From contig JACPTJ010000360.1 in assembly GCA_016192835.1 (NCBI GenBank), positions 1-44,737 of the forward strand: DNA of 44,737 nt. Reading direction: 5' to 3'. The position numbers and the translations under genes were made by a program. This DNA comes from Betaproteobacteria bacterium (GTDB taxonomy: Bacteria > Pseudomonadota > Gammaproteobacteria > Burkholderiales > SG8-41). Position 1 is the first letter of the stretch. Each line of letters starts with the position of its first letter. Below the pieces are notes generated by a model, which was not told where the DNA came from, searched no databases, and saw only the letters and a program-made list of their open reading frames with translations. This document shows, in pieces, positions 21,870 to 31,981 of this stretch.

Positions 21870-23651
21870 ATGGCACTCACCGTTAACACACGCAGCGCGC
21901 CCAGCGCATCGATTGCCGCGCTGACCGGCGCCGGCCTGCAGCCGCTGCTGGCGCGCATTTACGCCGCGCGCGGCGTGACTTCGCCGCGGCAGCTCGCAAC
22001 CGACTTCGGCGGGCTCGTGCCGCTCGCCCGCATGCACAACCTCGAGCGCATGGCGACGCTGCTTGCCGACGCAATTGCGGCGCGCGAGCGGCTGCTGATC
22101 GTCGCCGACTATGACTCCGACGGCGCGACCGCATGCGCAATCGGCATGCGCGCGCTGCGCGAATTCGGCGCGCAAGTCGATTATCTGGTCCCCAACCGCT
22201 TCGAATACGGCTACGGGCTGACGCCCGAGATCGTCGATCTCGCCAAGACCCTGAAAAACCCTGACATCCTGATCACGGTTGATAACGGCATCGCGAGCGT
22301 CGACGGCGTCGCCGCCGCCAATCAACTCGGCATGCGCGTGCTGATCACCGATCATCACCTGCCCGGTGCAACGCTGCCGGACGCGCAGTGCATCATCAAT
22401 CCCAATCAGCCGGGATGCGGCTTTCCGAGCAAACACCTCGCCGGCGTCGGCGTGATGTTCTATCTGATGCTCGCGCTGCGCGCCGAGTTGCGCAAACGCG
22501 GCTGGTTTAGCGAACGCAATTCGCCCTCATCCCCAGCCCTTCTCCCGAAGGGAGAAGGGAGCGTCGTGCCGGCCGCTGGCCGGAGTAACAGGATGGAACC
22601 CAATCTCGGTGCATTGCTCGATCTGGTCGCGCTCGGCACTGTCGCCGACGTGGTGCGGCTCGACGACAATAACCGGATACTGGTGCAACAGGGCCTGCAG
22701 CGCATACGCGCCGGCAAAACCTGGCCCGGAATCGCCGCACTGATGAAGGTCGCCGGGCGTGATCCCGCCAGGGCATCGACCTACGACCTGGGATTTATGC
22801 TCGGCCCGCGGCTTAATGCCGCCGGCCGGCTCGACGACATGGCGGTCGGCATTGAATGCCTGATCAGCAATGACCCCGCCGCCGCCGAGCGTATCGCACG
22901 CGAGCTCGATCGATTGAACCGCGAACGCCGCTTGATCGAAGCCGGCATGCATGATCGCGCGCTGACAAAACTCGATCAACTCTCGCCGCAGGACAGCTAC
23001 AGCCTGTGCCTGTTCGACCCCGCCTGGCACCAGGGCGTGATCGGCATCCTGGCGTCGCGCCTCAAGGAGCGCTGGCATCGTCCGGTGATTGCGTTTGCGC
23101 ACGGCAGCGGCGGCGAGATCAAAGGCTCGGGCCGCTCGATCAGCGCGCTGCATTTGCGCGACGCGCTCGACCTGGTGTCGAAGCGCGAGCCGGGCCTGCT
23201 GCTCAAGTTCGGCGGGCATGCGGCGGCAGCCGGGCTGACGCTGCGCGCAGCCGACTTCGAGCGCTTCAGCGCCGCGTTCGAAGCTGCTGCCCAAGCGCTG
23301 CTCACGCCGGCCGACCTCGCACGCAGCATCGAAACCGACGGTGCGCTGCCCGCCGGGAATCTGACTCTCGAGACAGCGCGGCTGCTCGAACAGCAGGTGT
23401 GGGGACAGGGTTTTCCGGCGCCGACGTTTGATGACGAGTTCGGCGTCGTGCAGCAGCGCATAGTCGGCGAACGCCACCTCAAGCTGCGTCTCGCCAGAGA
23501 CGGCGCCGAATATGAAGCGATGCTGTTCTCCCACACCGCACCGCTGCCAGCACGCGTGCGCGCGGTCTACCGTCTTGGCGTCAACGAATATAACGGCGCC
23601 CAGAAGCTGCAGATCACCATCGAGCACTGGGAAGAAGTCGTGAAGGAGTGA
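21870..23651 (+). CDS. recJ: Single-stranded-DNA-specific exonuclease RecJ
   Basis: DHH motifs VADYDSDGATACAIG, ITDHHLPG, LGPRLNAAGRLDDM, SGRSISALHLRDAL; carries an extra in-frame peptide from a REP-like element. Confidence 0.95.
   Translation: MALTVNTRSAPSASIAALTGAGLQPLLARIYAARGVTSPRQLATDFGGLVPLARMHNLERMATLLADAIAARERLLIVADYDSDGATACAIGMRALREFGAQVDYLVPNRFEYGYGLTPEIVDLAKTLKNPDILITVDNGIASVDGVAAANQLGMRVLITDHHLPGATLPDAQCIINPNQPGCGFPSKHLAGVGVMFYLMLALRAELRKRGWFSERNSPSSPALLPKGEGSVVPAAGRSNRMEPNLGALLDLVALGTVADVVRLDDNNRILVQQGLQRIRAGKTWPGIAALMKVAGRDPARASTYDLGFMLGPRLNAAGRLDDMAVGIECLISNDPAAAERIARELDRLNRERRLIEAGMHDRALTKLDQLSPQDSYSLCLFDPAWHQGVIGILASRLKERWHRPVIAFAHGSGGEIKGSGRSISALHLRDALDLVSKREPGLLLKFGGHAAAAGLTLRAADFERFSAAFEAAAQALLTPADLARSIETDGALPAGNLTLETARLLEQQVWGQGFPAPTFDDEFGVVQQRIVGERHLKLRLARDGAEYEAMLFSHTAPLPARVRAVYRLGVNEYNGAQKLQITIEHWEEVVKE
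22524..22583. repeat. REP-like double-hairpin element inside recJ
   Basis: CCCTCATCCCCAG, then CCCTTCTCCC-gaa-GGGAGAAGGG (perfect 10-bp stem, 22537-22546/22550-22559), AGCGTCGTG, then CCGGCC-gct-GGCCGG. Confidence 0.85.
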
Positions 23652-23668
23652 ACGGGTGAATGAGTGAA
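23645..23668. repeat. Three inverted octamers (GGAGTGAA/CGGGTGAA/TGAGTGAA)
   Basis: Reverse complements of the TTCACTCN octamers found at 23716-23811; contains the recJ stop codon. Confidence 0.8.
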
Positions 23669-23670
23669 CC

Positions 23671-23711
23671 CCCCTCACCCTAGCCCTCTCCCCCGGTGAC
23701 GGGGGAGAGGG
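23671..23711. repeat. REP-like hairpin between recJ and prfB
   Basis: CCCTCACCCTAG then CCCTCTCCCCCG-gtga-CGGGGGAGAGGG, perfect 12-bp stem 23684-23695/23700-23711. Confidence 0.9.
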
Positions 23712-23715
23712 AACC

Positions 23716-23811
23716 TTCACTCCTTCACTCATTCACTCCTTCACTCCTTCACTCCTTCACTCCTTCACTCCTTCACTCCTTCACTCATTCACTCGTTCAT
23801 TCGTTCACTCA
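23716..23811. repeat. Tandem array of 12 octamers, consensus TTCACTCC
   Basis: Counted directly: CC,CA,CC x6,CA,CG,(TTCATTCG),CA endings; exactly 96 bp. Confidence 0.95.
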
Positions 23812-23830
23812 GAATCGGTGCGGCGTCCTG

Positions 23831-23836
23831 TATAAT
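23831..23836 (+). promoter_or_regulatory. Candidate -10 box for prfB
   Basis: TATAAT 26 nt upstream of the prfB ATG; no clear -35. Confidence 0.4.
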
Positions 23837-23861
23837 CGCTGTTTTTGATGGCAGTCCCACA

Positions 23862-24966
23862 ATGGAAGCAGAACAACTCAACGCCATAGCACGGCGGCTG
23901 CAGGACCTGGGCCAGCGCAACGCCGAGCTGCGGAGGTATCTTTGACTTCGAGGCAAAGCAAAGGCGCCTCGCCGAAGTCGTCAAACTAGCCGAAGATCCG
24001 TCGATCTGGAGCGACGGCAAACGCGCCCAGGAACTGGGGCGCGAGCGCAAAACGCTCGAAGCGCTGGTCGTCGCGATGGCGAAGCTCGACCGGGACCTGC
24101 GCGATGCGGCGGAATTCTTCGCGATGGCGCGCGCCGAGAATGACGACGCGTCGCTCAAGGTCATGGAGGCCGACGCGCACGCGCTCGAGAAAACCGTCGC
24201 CGACATGGAATTCCGGCGCATGTTTTCAAATCCGATGGACCCGAACAGCTGTTTCGTGGATATCCAGGCCGGCTCCGGCGGCACCGAGGCGCAGGACTGG
24301 GCGCAGATGCTGGAGCGCATGTATTTGCGCTACTGCGAACGCAAAGGTTTCCGCGTCGAGCTGCTCGAGGAGTCCGCGGGCGAAGTCGCGGGCCTCAAGA
24401 GCGCATCCCTCAAGGTGATCGGCGATTACGCCTACGGCCATCTGCGCACCGAGTCCGGCATCCACCGCCTGGTGCGCAAGTCGCCGTTCGATTCCAACAA
24501 CCGGCGTCATACTTCATTCGCGAGCGTATTCGTCTATCCCGAAGTCGATGAGACCATCGCGATTGCAATCAATCCAGCTGATCTGCGCATCGACACCTTT
24601 CGCGCCTCCGGCGCGGGCGGCCAGCACGTCAACAAGACCGATTCGGCAATCCGCATTACCCATGCGCCGACCGGCATCGTCGTGCAATGCCAGAACGACC
24701 GCTCGCAGCACCGCAACCGCGCCGAAGCGATGGCGATGCTGAAAGCGCGCCTGTACGAACTCGAGCTCAGGAAGCGCACCGAGGAAAAACAGGCGATGGA
24801 GGACTCCAAGAGCGACATCGGCTGGGGTCACCAGATCCGGTCCTATGTGCTCGACCAGTCGCGCATCAAGGATCTGCGCACCAACGTCGAAATCGGCAAC
24901 ACGCAGGCGGTGCTGGACGGCGATCTGGATGATTTCATCACCGCCAGTCTCAAGCAGGACGTATGA
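23862..24966 (+). CDS. prfB: Peptide chain release factor 2 with programmed +1 frameshift
   Basis: ATG 23862, 27 codons, then CGG AGG TAT CTT TGA C (in-frame TGA 23943-23945); +1 frame continues [22 protein letters not shown]... with GGQ motif [16 protein letters not shown]. Confidence 0.97.
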
Positions 24967-25023
24967 CGGCGCGCTAGCGCCGCAACTTATCGAGCTTCAC
25001 ATACCTATGCAACGTCGCTCGAT

Positions 25024-25094
25024 CCCTCACCCCCAACCCCTCTCCCGGAGGGCGAGGGGAGCGTCGTGCGAAACCGGGCTGTCGTCCGGTTTCG
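25024..25094. repeat. REP-like double-hairpin element upstream of lysS
   Basis: CCCTCACCCCCAACCCCTCTCCC-gga-GGGCGAGGGG, AGCGTCGTG, CGAAACCGG-gctgtcgt-CCGGTTTCG (second stem perfect 9 bp); shares GGGAGCGTCGTGC with the recJ copy. Confidence 0.88.
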
Positions 25095-25115
25095 TGATTA
25101 CCGATAGGATGGACC

Positions 25116-26618
25116 ATGGACGACAAGAACGCGCCGCCGCAGCCTGACGACAATCAGATCATCGCCGAGCGGCGCGCCAAGCTGAAAGCGCTGCGCGAGA
25201 AAGGCATTGCGTTTCCCAATAAATTCCAGCGCACCGATTTTGCCGCCGATCTGATGGAAAAACACGAGGACCGCGACCGCGACTCCCTCGATCTGAATCC
25301 GGTCGTCGTCAAAGTCGCCGGGCGCATGATGCTCAAGCGGGTGATGGGCAAAGCGAGCTTCGCGACCATTCAGGACATGAGCGGCAGCATCCAGCTCTAC
25401 CTGACCGACAGCTATCCCGGCAAGGAACAGCACGGCGCGTTCAAGCACTATGACAGCGGCGATATCATCGGTGCCGAGGGCGTATTGTTCAAGACGCAGA
25501 AAGGCGAGCTCACGGTGCGTGTGAAAGAGCTCCACCTGCTGACCAAATCGCTGCGGCCGCTGCCGGAGAAGTTTCATGGTCTGACGGATCAGGAAAGCCG
25601 CTACCGCCAGCGCTACCTCGACCTGATCGCCAACGAAGACACGCGGCTCACGTTCGTGCTGCGCTCGCGGATTGTGCAAGGCGTGCGCGAATACCTGCTG
25701 AACCGCCGCTTCCTGGAGGTTGAAACGCCGATGATGCAGCCGATTCCAGGCGGCGCGTCCGCCCGCCCGTTTGTCACGCATCACAATGCGCTGGACATGA
25801 AGCTGTACCTGCGCATTGCGCCCGAGCTGTACCTCAAGCGGCTGGTGATCGGCGGTTTCGAAAAAGTGTTCGAGCTCAACCGCAATTTCCGCAACGAAGG
25901 CATTTCGACCCGCCACAATCCCGAGTTCACCATGATCGAGCTGTACGTTGCGTACCGCGACTATCGTTACATGATGGCGCTGCTGCAGCAATTGATCGGC
26001 GACGTCGCGCAAGCCGTGTGCGGCACGCGCACGATTACCTACCAGGGCCGTGAAATCGATCTCGAAAAACCGTTTGCGCGGCTCACCATACCGGAAGCGA
26101 TCAGGCAATTTCATCCCGAAATACCGGAGGAGCTGCTGAACAGCCGTGACGCGCTGATCGGCAAGCTCAAGGAACTCAACGTCCCCTACCGCGAGCAGGA
26201 CGGAATCGGCGGGCTGCAGCTGACGTTATTTGAAAACACCACCGAGTCCGAGCTGTTTCAGCCGACCTACATCATCAACTATCCGGCCGAAGTGTCGCCG
26301 CTGGCACGCCGCAGCGACGCGGACCCGAATCTCGCCGAGCGCTTCGAGCTCTATATCGCAGGACGCGAAATCGCCAACGGCTTTTCCGAGCTCAACGACC
26401 CCGAGGACCAGGCCGCGCGCTTCCAGGAGCAGGCGAGGCAGAAGGACGCCGGCGACGAGGAAGCGATGCATTACGACGCCGATTACATCCGCGCGCTCGA
26501 GTACGGGCTGCCCCCGGCCGCCGGTGCCGGCATCGGCATCGACCGGCTCGTCATGCTCCTGACCGACAGCCCCAGCATCCGGGATGTGATCCTTTTCCCG
26601 CAAATGCGTCCCGAATGA
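25116..26618 (+). CDS. lysS: Lysyl-tRNA synthetase (class II)
   Basis: [16 protein letters not shown]...[45 protein letters not shown]...[29 protein letters not shown]. Confidence 0.98.
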   Translation: MDDKNAPPQPDDNQIIAERRAKLKALREKGIAFPNKFQRTDFAADLMEKHEDRDRDSLDLNPVVVKVAGRMMLKRVMGKASFATIQDMSGSIQLYLTDSYPGKEQHGAFKHYDSGDIIGAEGVLFKTQKGELTVRVKELHLLTKSLRPLPEKFHGLTDQESRYRQRYLDLIANEDTRLTFVLRSRIVQGVREYLLNRRFLEVETPMMQPIPGGASARPFVTHHNALDMKLYLRIAPELYLKRLVIGGFEKVFELNRNFRNEGISTRHNPEFTMIELYVAYRDYRYMMALLQQLIGDVAQAVCGTRTITYQGREIDLEKPFARLTIPEAIRQFHPEIPEELLNSRDALIGKLKELNVPYREQDGIGGLQLTLFENTTESELFQPTYIINYPAEVSPLARRSDADPNLAERFELYIAGREIANGFSELNDPEDQAARFQEQARQKDAGDEEAMHYDADYIRALEYGLPPAAGAGIGIDRLVMLLTDSPSIRDVILFPQMRPE

Positions 26619-26652
26619 CTTACGGTTCCCGAGCCGCCATGAATCAGCCTTT

Positions 26653-28605
<1,953 letters not shown>

Positions 28606-28615
28606 AAAAGCGGCG

Positions 28616-29413
28616 CTAATAGCTCCAGTTCCAGAACTGCCACCAGGGCTTGCCATCCCCGGCTTGGCCGGTCAGGTACTTGCTCTTGGGAAAATTGGCT
28701 TTTATCACCCGCTCGGCGTCGTTGCGCAGGTCGGTCATGCCGAGCTTGTCGTAAGCCTGGACGAGAATCAGCAATCCCTCTTCGTTGGCGGGAGCCTGCG
28801 GGTAATTCTTGAGCGCGTATTGGGCCCGGTTCGCGGCCGCAACGAAAGCGCTGCGTTTCATGTAATAACGCGCGACATTTACCTCATGCGACGCCAGCGT
28901 GTTGACCAGGTAATTCATGCGCTGGACCGAATCCGGCGTGTATTTGCTTTTCGGAAAGCGCGTCACCAGGTCCTTGAACGCCTGGAATGCCTCGCGCAAC
29001 GCTTTCGGATCGCGCTCGGTCATGTCCTGGCCGGCATACGCGCCGAGGATCCCCAAATCGTCGTTGAAACTGGCGAGCCCCCTCAGGTAATAAGCGTAAT
29101 CGACGCTGGGATGGTTGGGATGCAGCTTGATGAAGCGGTCCGCAGCCGCGATTGCCGAAGCAACGTCCTTGTCCTTGTAATAGGCGTACGCGATTTCAAG
29201 CTGCGCCTGCTGCGCGTAGCGGCCGTATGGATAGCGCGATTCCAGTTTTTCGTAGAGCTTGATCGCTTTTTCGTAGTTGCTGCCGGCGAGCTCGCTTTTC
29301 GCTTCGGAATACAACTTACTCGCCGACCAGCCTTTGGTTTCGTCGATTTGTTCCGGAAGCAACCCGCACGCCGACAGGCACAGGGCAAGAAATAACGCTA
29401 AACTTAATCGCAT
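28616..29413 (-). CDS. bamD: Outer membrane protein assembly factor BamD
   Basis: Lipoprotein signal MRLSLALFLALCLSACG; TPR-type repeats; LESRYPYGRYAQQAQLEIAYAYYKD. Confidence 0.95.
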   Translation of the reverse strand: MRLSLALFLALCLSACGLLPEQIDETKGWSASKLYSEAKSELAGSNYEKAIKLYEKLESRYPYGRYAQQAQLEIAYAYYKDKDVASAIAAADRFIKLHPNHPSVDYAYYLRGLASFNDDLGILGAYAGQDMTERDPKALREAFQAFKDLVTRFPKSKYTPDSVQRMNYLVNTLASHEVNVARYYMKRSAFVAAANRAQYALKNYPQAPANEEGLLILVQAYDKLGMTDLRNDAERVIKANFPKSKYLTGQAGDGKPWWQFWNWSY

Positions 29414-29415
29414 AA

Positions 29416-30396
29416 ATGGGTCCCGCGGAAAAAACACAAAATTATAACGCAACCAGCGCATTACCGGCACCGGTCGAATTGACCGTGTCGCCGGACTGCG
29501 CGGGTCAACGGTTGGACCAGGCGCTGTCGCGTTTGTTACCGGAATTTTCCCGCAGCCGGCTCGCGCACTGGATCCGCACCCGGCGCGTCGAGCTCGACGG
29601 ACGTCCCGCACTGCCCAAGGCCAAGGTGTGGGGCGGTGAGAAAGTCCTGCTCTATCCCCTACCCGACCCGGCAGCGACCGCGGCCGCGCCGGAGGACATA
29701 GCGCTCGATATCGTTCACGAAGATGCGGCGCTCCTGGTGATCGCCAAGCCCGCCGGCCTGGTCGTGCACCCCGGCAGCGGTAATTGGAGCGGCACGCTGT
29801 TGAATGCGTTGCTCGCGCACGCGCCGCAGCTCGCGAGCCTGCCGCGCGCAGGTATCGTGCATCGTCTCGACAAAAACACCAGTGGCCTGCTGGTCGTCGC
29901 GAAAACGCTTCCCGCCCAGACCAGTCTGGTGCGCCAGCTGCAGGCGCATACCGTCAGGCGCGAGTACCTGGCGCTGGTGCACGGCCGCGTTGCGCGCGAC
30001 GGCAAGGTCGAGGCGCCGATCGGCCGCCACCCGGTGCAACGCACGCGCATGGCAGTTGTCGCGCGCGGTAAACCTGCCGTCACCCGCTACCAGGTACTGG
30101 AACGCTACCTGAACGCGACGCTCCTTCGCTGCCGGCTCGAAACCGGGCGCACGCACCAGATCCGCGTGCACCTGCAATCGCTCGGCCACCCATTGGTCGG
30201 CGATCCGGTCTATGGCAGGAACCGGAAGAGCGCCGATGCCGTGCTGGCTGGGTTTGCGCGTCAGGCGCTGCACGCCGAGCGGCTCGAATTCCTGCATCCT
30301 GCCAGCGGCGAGACAGTAGCGTGGCAGGCGCCACTGCCGGCGGACATGCACGCCCTGATTGCCGCATTGCGAGCGCAATCGGTAGTGACGGCGTGA
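29416..30396 (+). CDS. rluD: Ribosomal large subunit pseudouridine synthase D
   Basis: S4 domain then GIVHRLDKNTSGLLVVAKT...LETGRTHQIRVHLQSLGHPLVGDPVYG; true start may be downstream. Confidence 0.95.
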   Translation: MGPAEKTQNYNATSALPAPVELTVSPDCAGQRLDQALSRLLPEFSRSRLAHWIRTRRVELDGRPALPKAKVWGGEKVLLYPLPDPAATAAAPEDIALDIVHEDAALLVIAKPAGLVVHPGSGNWSGTLLNALLAHAPQLASLPRAGIVHRLDKNTSGLLVVAKTLPAQTSLVRQLQAHTVRREYLALVHGRVARDGKVEAPIGRHPVQRTRMAVVARGKPAVTRYQVLERYLNATLLRCRLETGRTHQIRVHLQSLGHPLVGDPVYGRNRKSADAVLAGFARQALHAERLEFLHPASGETVAWQAPLPADMHALIAALRAQSVVTA

Positions 30397-31148
30397 AAGC
30401 TCCCTACGACTGGATCGTTCCCGACTGGCCTGCGCCGCCCGGCGTAAAAAGCCTGATTACGACCCGTAACGGCGGAGTCAGCTCCGGCGCCTATGCCAGC
30501 TTCAACCTGGGTCTGCGCACAGGCGACAACGAGGCAACGGTGCACGCCAACCGGCAGCTGCTGCGCGCATGGCTGCCGCAGGAACCCAAATGGCTGCGCC
30601 AGGTGCACGGTGCGAAGGTGGTCGTCGCCGATGGTCTGGCCGGGATCCCTGAGGCGGACGCCAGCATCGCGCGTAACGCCGGGACCGTATGCGCGGTCAT
30701 GATCGCCGACTGCATGCCGGTGCTGCTGTGCGACGAGTCCGGCAGCGTTGTCGGAATTGCTCACGCCGGCTGGCGCGGCTTGAGTTCGGGAGTCATCGAA
30801 AACGCAGTGCGTGAAACAGGTGTCGCGCCGGGCGAACTGCTCGCGTGGCTCGGCCCCGCGATCGGCCCCGACGCGTTTGAGGTCGGCAGCGACGTGCGGG
30901 AAGCGTTTCTCACCGCGGATCCCGCAGCGGCTGAGGCATTCAAGCCCTACCGCGCAGGCAAGTGGCTTGCCGACCTGTTCAAACTCGCGCGCCAGCGTCT
31001 CGCGCGCTGCGGCGTGCAGCAGGTGTTCGGCGGCGGATTTTGCACCCACCGCGATGCCGCACGTTTTTATTCCTACCGCCGCGACCCAGTGACGGGCCGC
31101 ATGGCCGCGCTGATCTGGCTCGATCCCGATCGGGCGCACCCGGAATAA
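30393..31148 (+). CDS. pgeF: Laccase-domain protein, YfiH/PgeF family
   Basis: WLRQVHGAKVVVADG...ADCMPVLLCDESGSVVGIAHAGWRGLSSGVIE; GTG start overlapping rluD stop (GTGA). Confidence 0.92.
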   Translation: MKAPYDWIVPDWPAPPGVKSLITTRNGGVSSGAYASFNLGLRTGDNEATVHANRQLLRAWLPQEPKWLRQVHGAKVVVADGLAGIPEADASIARNAGTVCAVMIADCMPVLLCDESGSVVGIAHAGWRGLSSGVIENAVRETGVAPGELLAWLGPAIGPDAFEVGSDVREAFLTADPAAAEAFKPYRAGKWLADLFKLARQRLARCGVQQVFGGGFCTHRDAARFYSYRRDPVTGRMAALIWLDPDRAHPE

Positions 31149-31210
31149 CGGTGCGGGCTTGACACGTCATTTATAATGCCCGATTTAGTCTCTCTGGTTT
31201 TCCTCCACCC

Positions 31211-31978
31211 ATGCCGGTATTAGCCTGGATCATCGTTGCCAGCGTAGTTGGCGGCGTGTTGAGCGTCGTTGCCGCCGCTGCGTTCGCCTTCAACGCGCGT
31301 ACTGCGCACGTGCCGATTCTGATCAGTTACGCAGTCGGCGCTCTGCTCGGCGCGGTATTTCTCGACATCCTGCCGCATGCGTTCGGCATGGCTGACAGCA
31401 TCGAGCAGATCGCGGCGACCATCCTCATCGGCATCTTGCTGTTCTTCGTCCTCGAGAAGCTGGTGCTGTGGCGCCACTGCCACGAAGACCAGTGCGAGGC
31501 GCACGAAGCGCAACCGGCGCAGCACGATCACGGCCGCAGCGGCATGATGATCATGATTGGAGACACCTTCCACAACTTCGTCGACGGCATTCTGATCGCG
31601 GCGGCCTTTCTCGCCGACGTGCAGCTGGGGTTGGTGACTGCGATCGCGATCATCGCGCACGAAGTGCCGCAGGAAGTCGGCGACTTCCTGGTGCTGCTGC
31701 ATTCCGGCTTCAGCAAGCGGTACGCGCTCGCGCTCAACGTGCTGTCGAGCCTGGCGATGATGGTGGGCGGCGTGCTCGCCTACTTCGCGCTGCAAACCAT
31801 GCAGCAGTGGATACCGCCGCTGCTGGCGCTCGCCGCCGCGAGCATGATCTACGTTGCGGTCGCGGATCTCATCCCCGGCCTGCATCGCCGTCCGGAAATC
31901 CGCGCCACCGTGCAGCAGGTCGCGCTGATCGCCACCGGGATCGGCACGATCTGGGGCGTCGGCGTGCTGCTGCATTGA
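31211..31978 (+). CDS. ZIP family metal transporter
   Basis: His-rich loop CHEDQCEAHEAQPAQHDHG; DTFHNFVDGILIAAAF and IIAHEVPQEVGDFLVLLHSG motifs. Confidence 0.92.
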   Translation: MPVLAWIIVASVVGGVLSVVAAAAFAFNARTAHVPILISYAVGALLGAVFLDILPHAFGMADSIEQIAATILIGILLFFVLEKLVLWRHCHEDQCEAHEAQPAQHDHGRSGMMIMIGDTFHNFVDGILIAAAFLADVQLGLVTAIAIIAHEVPQEVGDFLVLLHSGFSKRYALALNVLSSLAMMVGGVLAYFALQTMQQWIPPLLALAAASMIYVAVADLIPGLHRRPEIRATVQQVALIATGIGTIWGVGVLLH

Positions 31979-31981
31979 CCG

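Noticed and set aside
22527-23732. 401-aa minus-strand ORF across recJ
   Set aside because: Shadow of recJ, partly reading through the REP hairpin and octamers.
23716-23811. CRISPR array
   Set aside because: Contiguous 8-bp tandem units with no spacers and no cas genes; a simple-sequence repeat array instead.
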